Assembly (NCBI GenBank): GCA_965649825.1
Contig: OZ287695.1
Coordinates: 496,001 to 560,000, forward strand
DNA: 64,000 bases
Origin: Penicillus capitatus
Taxonomy: Eukaryota > Chlorophyta
Direction: 5' to 3'
The first letter of the stretch is position 1. Every line of letters starts with the position of its first letter. Under the pieces are notes generated by a model that saw only the letters and a program-made list of their open reading frames with translations, made no database searches and was not told the origin of the DNA. Shown here piece by piece: positions 1 through 10,609 of the stretch. Position numbers and translations under genes: made by a program.

Positions 1-627
1 GTAGACGCCTATGTCTGGTCTACTCTTGACCATATTTTTAACTCTTTCGATAATTCCGCCTTCGTCGACGATTCCAACATTTGGAATTCCATCCGTAAAG
101 ACGAACACGGCGCGGACAAATGGATTTTCCTCTATGTCTTCTTGCTGCTGAGTGAAGCCCTGTTTGATGCCGTCATAAAGATCAGTGTCATCCTGGGCAT
201 GAGTTTTCATGATGTCGTCACCGATCTTCTTGGCCCTGGCCGGAGTTACGGCTGCCAGATCTTCCAACTTAGTGACACGGGTAGAGAACTTGAAAGCGCC
301 GTATTTGTGAGGCGGGGCACGGTTGACGAGGGAGTTCACCAGGTAAACGTTTGCCTCGTGCAACATGTCGATGTCACCTCTCATAGATCCGGAGACATCC
401 ATAACCGACGTCAACGACACCGGAGCTTTCAGACCCATTCTTGCCTCCACAGTGAGTAGTGCTCTAACCTCCGTCTTGTCCCCATTGCACTCGCAATTAT
501 CGTACAGATAGGTAAGCTTCGAAATCGTACAAGACTCCGGATTATAAAGCAGTCTCTTGTTGATCTCTTCTGCGTTGGACAAAGTGACAAAAACGAGTAA
601 CGCAAAGATGCCACGCAGTCGCTTCAT
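1..627 (-). CDS. VWA-domain secreted protein, copy 1 (partial, runs off the left edge)
   Basis: The frame is open from an ATG at 627 to base 1, giving the first 209 residues. It begins with a hydrophobic signal peptide (MKRLRGIFALLVFVTLSNA). A von Willebrand factor A fold follows with the metal-site motif DVSGSM near residue 85, the TDLYDG threonine/aspartate loop and the strand VRAVFVFTDG. It is a paralogue of the complete gene at 26422-29832 and aligns along its whole visible length, with many substitutions. The upstream ATG used by the other copy reads ACG here, so the start moves two codons in. VWA domains of this kind bind ligands through a metal ion; the partner is unknown. It is divergent from the trypsin-like gene that starts near 2.7 kb. 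Confidence 0.8.
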   Translation of the reverse strand, partial: MKRLRGIFALLVFVTLSNAEEINKRLLYNPESCTISKLTYLYDNCECNGDKTEVRALLTVEARMGLKAPVSLTSVMDVSGSMRGDIDMLHEANVYLVNSLVNRAPPHKYGAFKFSTRVTKLEDLAAVTPARAKKIGDDIMKTHAQDDTDLYDGIKQGFTQQQEDIEENPFVRAVFVFTDGIPNVGIVDEGGIIERVKNMVKSRPDIGVY

Positions 628-2683
628 CGTCGTTATAGACAATGGGCGAAAGCCTGTCGCGTCAAACATCTCACAGCTCGAACGCAAAGCGGAAGCCTGC
701 TGCGTGGAAAACTCGCAGCTCGAACGCAAAGCGGAAGCCTGTTGCGTGGAAAACTCGCAGCTCGAACGCTACACGGAAGAAGCTTGCCGTGTCGCGGCAA
801 AACGGAAAAACACGTGCGATCCGAACGAAACCCGGTAATGGCAAACAGAACTCTCCGTTCTTCAATTTATACCCCAGGAAGTGCCTTTTTGTCCCCCAAG
901 AGATGCTTACCAATATCTTACGTAAAGGGTATTTTCGTGTTTTTTTGGGAAGACAGCACGGACCTCGATAAACGTGGTTCTCGTTCGCCTGTCTCGAGAA
1001 TATCTAATGGATTTTATTCAGATATGCCGACGTCATCGCGAAGATGCAGTGATGTGACTGGCGATGGTAGGCGTAACGTCTGCTCTGCGTGCTGTCGATA
1101 CAGCACGGAGCATGCTGTCTGTCTTCAGGCACGCTACGCCCTCAACGTTGGCCGAAACCTGGTGCTGTCTGCGAGAAGCTCTCGAGAAAAATCTTTCTTC
1201 TACGCGAAAGACCATCCCTGGTGATCTGATCTAAATGGACACTCGGAGAATCTCACCCTTTCCTTGCCCTTTATTGACTGAAAATCACATCCTCCATGCA
1301 GTTTTAGACGGGTATTGCGCTTGCTGTCCTAAAACTGTTCTCCTGTAGAGACGGCTGATGCAGATCACTATCAAGACAAACCCTCTGGCTGAAGCATTGG
1401 AATGAACGCGCGAGGTCACACTGTTGGAATGAGAGAAGGCTTTTGGACTTCATGGCAGCCCAGTGAGAGATGCCGCAGTGTTCTGATAATGCTGAAAGGA
1501 CCGACGGATCAGCAATCATCGTTCCCTCTGTGATGGACCTAAAATAGAGTGCATGAGATACGGCGCCAGGCATGTGTTTCTTTTCTGCCGTGATTAATGA
1601 CTGCAGATTTCGTTGCATTCTTTCGATGATCTTTCTCCCATCAGGAGAGCATCAAAGATCATCGTGTAACTCAGATTTACACACGTTTTGTCCCGGGCTG
1701 ATTAAAATGAACGTGCAGATATGCGGTTGATGCAAGCAGTGAGCCGGATTATGATGAGACAAAGAGGTGGATTCCCCAGGTGAAGGTCCGGTACATGCAT
1801 ATATGGCCTTCAGTTGCAGGAATTGCTGCTATCCGTGTGAAGAATCTAGTTAGAGGACATTCTGTAGACGCTACCTGGAATCGTCAGATGAGTGGCACTA
1901 GTGGCTTTTTGATTGCATCCGCGTCGGGTCTTTGGCGTGACATCAAGTGTCGGGGGACTATCCAGACGTGATCTGACAGCATCGGCCGATTCTTTCTCCG
2001 CCCCTGGGGGAGGCCAAGCCATAGTCTGGAGCAACAACGCCCTTGCCGATAGCTGCCTCTTCTCCCAATTCGACACGTCTCGAAGCAGGCGATTGGTTTG
2101 AGTTTCTTGCGATTCCGAGCGTCAGGGGATGATCATATGAATAGTGGCTCATGCAGTCGGGAACATTTGTTCTAGGAGGACAGCGCACAGATCATGATTT
2201 AGTACTGCTTGGTGCAAAAGTTGTACAACGGATGCGTGGAAACAGTGCAGCACACGAAGATCGAATGAAGCGCTTCATTGATCGAAAAAGTGAAAGTAGT
2301 CATGCGCGCGAATGCGTTTTCGATGATAATAATGATTGCGTTTCTGGGTTATGGTGTGCGGTTTTCAGCGCGAGGAGTCTTTGATTTCATTGAGAGGGGA
2401 TGAATTATTGAATCATGAGATGACACTGAGGGTTTTGGTGTCGGTGATGACTCGCGATGGGGCAGGTGACGTGACCCACTGGCGGCGGAAGGAGTGACAA
2501 GCTGCCTCGTGTAGTCAATCGTTCGCGTTTTTTGGTCCTGTCGGCCACAGACAGTAGTCGAGCGCATTCTTGCGATGACGAGACGAACGTCAAGACACAG
2601 CGAAAATGGCGATGCCGTCTAACGTATGAAATGATTCGAGATCCATTCGGTACAACAGATGACTCGGGACTGGTTGACTGTTT
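628..2683. other. Intergenic region between the divergent VWA and protease genes, with a 42-bp tandem repeat
   Basis: No convincing gene is visible. Two exact-length 42-bp units (677-718 and 719-760, differing at one position) plus a partial third unit lie just upstream of the VWA start. Much of this region matches 24.45-26.42 kb in inverted orientation, so it is the shared ancestral spacer of a duplicated gene pair. Confidence 0.6.
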
Positions 2684-3918
2684 TTGCATCTACACGCCAT
2701 TCGCGTTGGAGAAGATGTTCGCGCTTCGTCGGTCTTCGACAAAAGCACACTTCTCAAAGAAATGGCTCTTCGCGTTGACGTACTTGACGATGCACTCGCT
2801 GTTGCTGACGGCATGCGCGTCTGCCGATACTCAAGGTATGGTCAACCCAAACACCTGCTTTCGTACGAAGTTCACTTCTGCTGCGAAGCTTTGGACAACA
2901 CCGACCTGAGCTCCGAGTCGACCATAACCACGTACGAGAAAATAGTGGTAAGCGGTAGGATGTTTGTGATGCGAAAAATTGAGTCAATGAATGTTATGCA
3001 GGGAGGTGATACTGCGCCGCCTGGGAGGTTTCCATACACATGCAGCCTGAGAGAACGTGGCACTCACCGCCATATGTGTGGAGCGACGTTGTTCAGACGC
3101 GACTGGGTCCTGACGGCGGCTCACTGTGTGGACGTTAACTCTCGCGCCGCCATTGGCCTGTTGCCCATCGTCTACTGCGGAATACGCCACCGCAAGAAGG
3201 CGGAAGACGACCAGGTAACTGCGAATTACTCTCAAACAAAAGCAAGGCCTGTTGTATTGGCGTAGGTCTTCGATTCGGTCGCAGGATACATTCACCCCGA
3301 ATGGACAGGCGGCGCTGCACACGGACACGACGTGGCTATACTGAAGCTAGACAGAGACGCAAATTTGACATTGCCGCGTTTGGGTACGGGCAACTTCGCC
3401 TTGGACAAGGGACGGCTTCTTGCTGCCACGGGATGGGGACACACGGATTCCGGCGTCCCAGCAAAGAATTTGCAAGTGACGACGAAACTTGCCGTGGTCG
3501 GGCAAGACAAATGCAAAACACAACCCCAAGGCGTCGACGCTAAGAGCTGGATCTGCGCTGGAGGACTGCAGGAGGACACCTGCAAAGGTCATCTGGACTG
3601 ACCCTGCCCCATCGTCTGACGGGTAACATTCCGCGTTGTTCGGTAGGGGACTCTGGAGGTCCGCTGCTGCTGATGGACGCTCCTTACGGACAAATGGAGG
3701 ATGGGAAGCCGCAACGAGACATGATCGTCGGCATCACGTCATTCGGCTATACGGAAGATGACGCCGAGCCGTGTTCTGGAATTGAGCCTGCGATTTACAC
3801 GAGTGTCGACTATTTCCTCGAATGGATTGAACGGACCATCAACTGTCATCAGGAAGTGAGATCCGATAGTCACTCTTCGTCTTCAACACATGTACGCAGC
3901 ATTCGAGCTGCGTCGTGA
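2684..3918 (+). CDS. Trypsin-like (S1) serine protease precursor
   Basis: Four exons join in phase: 2684-2947, 3002-3214, 3266-3587 and 3647-3918 (introns of 54, 51 and 59 bp), giving about 356 residues. The first junction creates the classical activation site K-IVGG followed by DTAPPGRFPY. The catalytic triad is complete: LTAAHC (His), HDVAILKLD (Asp) and GDSGGPL (Ser). The C-terminus is a Ser/His-rich tail. The true start is unsettled. The frame used here has no clear signal peptide, whereas an overlapping frame starting at ATG 2715 has one (hydrophobic stretch near 2760-2825). A tiny intron at 2836-2870 would join that frame to the activation site. The related fragment at 24.2 kb shows the same ambiguity. 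Family knowledge makes this a secreted endopeptidase; its substrate is unknown. Confidence 0.85.
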
Positions 3919-3935
3919 CGCACCAGATTAAGTTG

Positions 3936-5306
3936 ATGGAGAAGAAGAAGCTCTATGCAACGTTCTCGGAATCAAAGATGATCGAAGTAAACTGCATACA
4001 AATCGGACAGTACACAGTTCTTTCTGCAGGAGATGCTCCGTGCCATTCGAACGGATAACTCCCTTGACGCTGAGGCTCTTATCTTGGCCGGTCTTTGTGT
4101 CAACACCACCTACGGAAAGAAAAACGATCCGTCACTTCCGAAACCAGATCGCTCGACTCTGCTACATGCAGCTGTCGCACTCAACGCTGTGCATTGCACT
4201 GAGGCAAGGCCGGAGAACGAATTAGCCGGACTTTAGACTTGTCGTCCTCTGGTGCTGGTCGTGGCCTATAGGTATTGATAAAGCATAAAGCAGGAATTGA
4301 AATCCGAAATGTCGATGGAGAGACCGCTATGCATTTGACGGCATCGCACGATAGCGTCGCGGTCGCAAAGGTCGACGAGATTGCTCTGCATTACATCGCT
4401 TTCTGACCATCGGTCGTGCAATCAGATGTTGCTACATCACGGGGCGGATCCAAATACGTCCTCCCGATACGCTTGGACACCGATTCTGCATGCGGTTAAT
4501 CATAGGCGCGTTCAACTCGTAAAGGTAAAATCCCTGTTTGTTTCGAGTCTCATGACAAAGATGGCTGAAGCTTCTCGTCGCCCATGGCGCGGACGTCAAT
4601 GCAGTTAACAACGTGTGTTGGACCCCGCTGTTTGTGGCAGCCGACAAAGGATACACTGCAGTTGTAAAAGTAGGAATCCCTTCCTTGTTCACCTGTTCCT
4701 TTCAAGAACGACGGATGGCAGATCTTACTTGATGCTGGGGCGGAGGTCGATGTTTTCGACGAAAAGAATTGGACGCCACTGCAGAAAGCTGCAAACCATG
4801 GATTGATACAAATTACGAAGGTCAGAATCACGCCTTCGCTCTTTTGTAGACTGAAAGACGATGAGATGCAGATGCTTATTGAAGCCGGTGCGAACATCAA
4901 CACCGCCAGCGACGATGGTGTGACTCCATTGCACGAAACAGCTTATCATGCCCACATCGAGATTCAAAAAGTGAACTGCGATTGTATCGGATAGCCGTGT
5001 CGATAGAGATGTTTGAAGATCCTCCTTGAACACGGTGCAGATACCGAAGCATTCACTTCTGGCGATGCAATGACTCCACTTCATATCGCAGCTTATCATG
5101 GGAAATTGCAAATGGCTAAGGTAAGCCGCCGATAACATTAACCTTCTCTTAAGTATAGGCATGGGCAGATGCTCGTAGCAGCCGGAGCAGACAAAACGAG
5201 CAGAGACAGGGGTGACAAGATTCCGTTCGAGCGTGTCTGCGAAAACAGAAACGCAAAGTGCTCGGAGAAAACTCGAGTGGCGCTCAACGAACTCTTGCGT
5301 GTTTAA
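3936..5306 (+). CDS. Ankyrin-repeat protein with one repeat per exon
   Basis: Nine exons can be read: 3936-3986, 4030-4203, 4272-4370, 4426-4524, 4571-4669, 4722-4820, 4872-4970, 5019-5120 and 5169-5306. All introns are phase 0 and 43-68 bp long. Five consecutive internal exons are exactly 99 bp, and the next is 102 bp. Each encodes one 33-34-residue ankyrin repeat beginning like MLLHHGAD and ending in a lysine or equivalent. The intron at 4204-4271 starts GC and follows the GCAAGG pattern, so it appears to be a GC-AG intron. The protein is about 307 residues with no signal peptide or membrane segment, so it is probably an intracellular protein-interaction scaffold. It starts 18 bases after the protease stop codon, on the same strand. 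Confidence 0.85.
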
Positions 5307-8300
5307 ACCTCTGCATCTCTTTGTCCTCTCCGCAGCAACGAATCCTGACCCTATGTGTTGTTCTTGTGCCGTTTAACGCTCTCTGTAACGTAATTGCTAG
5401 GTCTGATCGTCGTCTCCATTACGTTTACCGCGAATTCGGACGCCCATTTTATCGAGAAGGCACAAAACGGTCAAGTTCTGAAAGTGTCGGTTCCGTGAGC
5501 AACATGCGTTCCCATAAGGGGCGATGCCGAATGAGAAAGACGCTTACGCTCCTGGCTGGAACCTTTGCATCGATCGCGGTTGTCTAATCGGTTATTTACA
5601 CCGTCGTCAATTGCGAGCGAAACAACAGCGTACATAGAACACAGACATTCTTATGGCTGACGTTATCTTCGTCACCGAGTGATACTCAATCTAATGGGAC
5701 AATACTGGATAGAGTTTGATACGCAGATAGATCACTAACCAGCTTCTTGAAGAAATCGAGGATTCCACTCACTCTCGTCTCGCAACGGATACGAGGATCC
5801 GATTCCTACAATGATGGTACAAAACACGTTCCTCGTGACCATGAATGTCTCCAAAATCCAGGACGATGCTTCACAGGTGATTAATCGTTAACTTTAAAAC
5901 GGATCTGCTCACTATCTGTAAGCGAGTCGGATTCAAAATGGATCGCCGTGTGGCAAAAAGCAGCTCGGTTATATAGGATGGTGTTGCTCGTCTAGATATA
6001 GTAGTGAGGAGAAAAGACTTTTCAGAAGTCGAACAGTCTAACAGCGTTAGGAAATTCTCAACCACGAACTTCCTCGCCTGTTCCGCCACGTAAATCTGAA
6101 TGCCAAACGCTTGAGGCCTATCAAAAAATGCGTGTCTGTATGATAAGATCCGTGTTGTTAAATCAATAAGTAATCACATCGCACAAATACAGAACATGAT
6201 TTTCAGGATCTAGACCGTCTGACTCTTCAAGCGATTCACGTTTACGAGCGATTTCGTCGCAATGGTTTCGGAGCGGCAAGCTTCGTTCATTCGTCAAGGA
6301 CGGGGTATACTCCGATTAGCCCGCCTTTTGTTGTGAGACACTTGCTTTCATGCCCAGCTCGTGGTGTGACGTTGTTGACCGACCCAAAACGTGGGGCTTG
6401 CAGTCTGCGGTGTGCTCGAGGACAATGATTAGTGAAGGTGTGTATGGTTTTCGCTGGAACTATAGTTTTACCTGTTTACTGTCTTGAACGTTTGCACGTG
6501 CGCAATTGACGAGAGGGGTCAGAAAAGCCAGATGATAGCAAAGGACACAAATGTTTAGGATTGATGCAATGCAGAGGCCTATGAACACTCAAGTGATAAT
6601 GTTGGCGTTCTTATGTTAGGAAATGTTGTGACAGTCCGAGAGAAACACTGAAATGCGCAGCGAGATGAGGGTGTCGTATTATTTTGCAAAGACTTAGGAA
6701 CGTGTTGGCACAAAAGTCTTTCAAGGCATTCGGTATGAACACCGATATTGATAGAGGAAATGAAGGCCCTAAGAGCATGCACAAAATTATGATAGAACGC
6801 GGAAAGCAGTTACTCCAAAAGAATCTCACAATGGCAAAATTCTTCACGTAGTGCAATGTACAGATGCTTTAAGAAGACAGGTCGACAAGGCACATCAGAA
6901 TTCGAAAACGGTCGAGCTCACACAAGAAATGATCTTACTAAATAAGAGTCGTCGGAGGGAGAGAGAAAAATAGAGCAAGGAAAACGCGAAGAGTGAGGAT
7001 AATCCCGCGGGATCGGAGAAAAGACGAAGATGGAAGACCTTCATTTCAAGCAGACTATCTAAACCTGCCGAAAGGGTTATAACTTTCGAACGTCGTGAAG
7101 ACGCAGTTCGTTGTTTCCGCATATGTTTCATCTGCTGGCGGAAGCCATATGACATCTTACCGGTTGTGCTTTTTTGCGATTCGTGGTTCTATATCCAAAC
7201 GGTTGGTTCACAAGTACCAAAGGCGGCCTTGTAGTCTACTGCTCTGTATTTTTTGGTTTTATCGCTTGGATCATTCTCAGGTTCAGCTCCATATGAGAAG
7301 GCGTCACGATTATTTCTCTCGCTTTCTTCAGCAAGTGGTTTCGGATCAAGGCCACAAACCACACTCCTTTCATAAACTTTTCCTCGTCGGTGATTCTCCT
7401 GTTGCAGCATCATCTTACCTTGACGTCGAAACAAGCTCATTATCCTCCGTTTGCAAAATGCCGATGTGACACCAGCATTGCAAAGCTGGCTCATTAATCT
7501 AGTCGAGACGAGTTCCATCAGAGATCACGAACGTCACGTTGATGTGACTACCGTCACGCAGCATCTGTTACGGCCGCGAGATAAAGGAAGACAATCCGGC
7601 CACACGCGAGTTAAAGAACAGCAAGAGAGTAGAATATATTGAAAAGAAAGTGGACAGTGGAAAAGCAGTGACTCAGTCTGTTCGGATCTTTGGTCGTCTA
7701 TCACGATCAGCCACCTATCGACAGATCGCCGTTTCCTCTCAGAAAACAATCCAGTTCTTACCCTTGCTGAATTGAAGTTGCTGTGTGACGTACCTTTGTA
7801 CGGGTACGCGTATTCTGTCGCATTTGCTGTACGGTTGACTTATATATCGCTTATGTATTTTGCAAGAAGGCTGCGTTAAAATTGTCGAGCGAGCAGAGTT
7901 TCACGGATCGTCGTTTTAGAGACTCCGTCACTTTGCAGGTTCTTAATAGTCATACCTCCAGAACTAAGAGTTTCACCCACCACAGCAAATTCTCCGACGT
8001 GCGATTCCTGTCTTAACAAACAAAGAAAAACTGCTCGAAACGGTAGGCTGTGTTTTCCACCCTCGGGTCGCCGATATCTCTTCTTATCCAACTCACCGGC
8101 GCGTTTCGCTCGACCTAGTACTTGCGCTTCGCATGGCGTTCACGATTCTTTAAACAGGAATTCGTTCGCATATGTCATTCCCCATGACGACCACCGCGAT
8201 CTCTCATGCCAAGAAACTTCCTCCTCTAGCCTCGGCCTTTACTGACACCGTCGAGACCGCCTGGGTATCCCTGCATCAAAACACTGACTGCCTCATGTCT

Positions 8301-9177
8301 TGACATAAAAAGCACGGCGGGTCCATTTCCAGACACAAAAACGCAAAAGTTTCCCCGAAGGCGCCGCCTTACGCGCGAGATCTGCGGCTTCAGCGTCTTC
8401 ATTCGCGCCGCGCTGAAAAATATCTTCCCCTCTCCGTCTTCCTCTCTCGCATCTTCTGCCAACGCACTGGACGGTAACTACTCCGCATCGTTAAACGCAT
8501 TTCCCTAACCAGACGACACGACACCTCCTCGATGCTCTTTTTCAATCGGCGGTAGTATTCCGTATCGACATTCCTCGCCTACACATCCGTCTCTTAGAGC
8601 ATATTCCGAGATCACACCATCACACCTTTCTCTGCAGTTCTTCCCACGTCTCCATGTATCTCGAGAGCGTCGTCGAATGTCTGGCGTCACTGCCTGTTGA
8701 CTCGTACCACGGCATGGTGGACGTTTTACATGTGGTCATTTGCTTTGTCGTTCATTTGCCGCGTCCAGCCACGCTGTCCTTAACGCATTCGCAAACGCAT
8801 TCCGTCATTCGTCTTGTCTTGACTCGCTACGTCGAGCACGACACGTCCAGGAGGGCATTCACCGGCAATAGGGTTCGCTGACTTGCATTTAACCGTCGAC
8901 GAACGCGTATTTCATGTTTCGCTCGTTCCCGCTTCATTCATGTCCGTATTCCCTTTTACTAGGGTCGCTCGAAAATAGGCATCGCACGAAGCGCACTGTG
9001 TGTTGAAAATGGGCTTGGCTCCATTGAATACGCCACTTCATGCGAACCCTCGGTCCAGGCGACCGGCCAATGCGGGAATCAACAACACATCGATACCGAT
9101 GCCTGGACCTTCGCAGCAACCCCGACGACGTACGACACGGAAAATCTCGAAACGGACGCACGTGTCTTTGTGAAGTG
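5307..9177. other. Gene-poor stretch
   Basis: About 3.9 kb of somewhat AT-richer sequence. All open frames are short and show no recognisable domain, and I could not build a spliced gene in phase. A TGATGTGAC-type element occurs near 7535. Nothing else stands out. Confidence 0.5.
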
Positions 9178-9929
9178 ATGAGCCCGACGTCCGACGAAGC
9201 AACGAGTCCCAGAGCGACAGAGAACATGAGTTCCTACAGTCCCACGCACAGAACCTTATCGACGCCGACCGATTTCGGTACCTCTCCCTCCTTTTCACCC
9301 CCTCTCCCCAAGCAGAGCACCTTTTCAGCTGATAAAGTCGTCGAGGATGTGTTGGATGATGCGTCTGAGGAGGAGGTCGACGAATCGATTCTTCTGGGTC
9401 ACGAACTCTGGGCGGCATTGGCCAGTCGTCCTTTCGAAGAAAGGTCGATGCTTCACCGGCCTGATGGGACGTGTAAAGATCTGTGCCTCCAGGAGCGGCT
9501 TGGGATGGAAGGGATGGCTCGGTGTTGCTGCAGTGAGTGTGGTCTGCGGAAGTGTGCTCATGATCGCGGGAAACGCACGGAAGGTGCCGTGCGATGAGAA
9601 AGAGGGTCCCTCTTACTGTCTACAAGATCGCCCCTATCATTGATACCGATCATGCGCGAAGGGGAGCAGCTTCATCGCTGCGGCCATGATGGCGGTCCCG
9701 GGAATCATGCATGTACGTCTGTTGATTTTTTGTTTTTTGTTCTCTACCTGAATGGCAGCGAAAGGATGTTTCTATCGGAAGATGCCGCGACGGGAGTCTG
9801 GATGTTGTACAGTTCCGTTTCACCCGTGAAGCTTTTTGTCGCGACGGATGGCACCTTCATGTCTTGCCCAGGCCCAAATTTACATACACAGCACTTTGTC
9901 AGTATTTGACGTTCGGAAGCAATGCATGA
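9178..9929 (+). CDS. Small predicted membrane protein, uncharacterised
   Basis: Four phase-consistent exons (9178-9443, 9493-9583, 9662-9712, 9759-9929; introns of 49, 78 and 46 bp) give about 192 residues. The N-terminal half is Ser/Thr/Pro-rich and then acidic (DDASEEEVDESI). Two hydrophobic stretches follow, WLGVAAVSVVCGSVLMIAG and FIAAAMMAVPGIM, with a short basic tail. This pattern suggests a small protein with two membrane spans and a disordered N-terminal region. I do not recognise a family. The last exon is the least certain. The next gene downstream, MYCBP, starts about 155 bp after this stop. Confidence 0.45.
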
Positions 9930-10083
9930 CGCCATCGTCGCTTCTTTGATTGGTGGTGCATTGATATGCTCCTGATGTGCTAAACGACAAACTGCCAAAG
10001 ATCGTTTATGTAACGGAATATCATTACCAGTAACGCCATCTCGTTCGGTGTGACACTGACAGGCAGATCACGCGAGCGACGTC

Positions 10084-10481
10084 ATGGCGGCGGCAATGAC
10101 GACGACACCCGGTGGCGATTCTTTTCGCCGTTACCTTGAGGAATCTGGCGCCGTCGACGTGATCTCTACGGGTACGGCTATCGTCGAAACGGCGACGTCG
10201 TCGGTCAACGGGATGAAATCTGTAGCGCTGGCGTCGTTGTATGAAGAGGAAGAGAGGCCGGACAATGCCATTGAGTGAGATCTCATTGCGCCACGCAAAT
10301 TGACGACATGTGGAAACACGGCAATGACAGTTTCTTGAAAGAGCAATTGGGCGCACCGACGGCGCAAGATTACGCGAAACTCGAAGAAGAGAAACGCCGT
10401 CTCGAACAGGAGCTCGTCGACGCTCGGACGCGCATTACCGACCTCGAGACGCAAGTGCGATCCATACGCAACAAAATTTAA
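10084..10481 (+). CDS. MYCBP: c-Myc-binding protein (AMY-1) homologue
   Basis: Three exons (10084-10171, 10226-10274, 10331-10481; introns of 54 and 56 bp) join in phase to 95 residues, close to the roughly 103 of animal MYCBP. Hallmarks are FRRYLEESGAVDVIS, then LASLYEEEERPDNAI, then DFLKEQLGAP, followed by a C-terminal coiled coil (KLEEEKRRLEQELVDART). The family is a small helical adaptor found in cilia/flagella-related and kinase-anchoring complexes; its role here is inferred only from homology. The splice joins recreate the conserved NAIDFLK segment, which supports the intron calls strongly. It is convergent with the ABCG gene, which ends at 10610. Confidence 0.9.
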
Positions 10482-10609
10482 AACAAAACGCCGCTGCCAA
10501 CGCAGCTCGACGAAAAAAGAGAATGTCCGCCGCCATCCGAATCTCCATCCGACCAACCAAGTCCATAAACACCGCGTCCTCACGCGTTTGCTCTCTCAAG
10601 CAAGCGCCA

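Noticed and set aside
6895-7642. Opposed frames of 86-124 codons around 7 kb
   Set aside because: They overlap on both strands, have no protein-like features, and no start context or splice model supports them.
9640-9909. Single open frame 9640-9909 as an independent gene
   Set aside because: A phase-consistent spliced model starting at 9178 explains the same DNA with two membrane segments and better splice sites.
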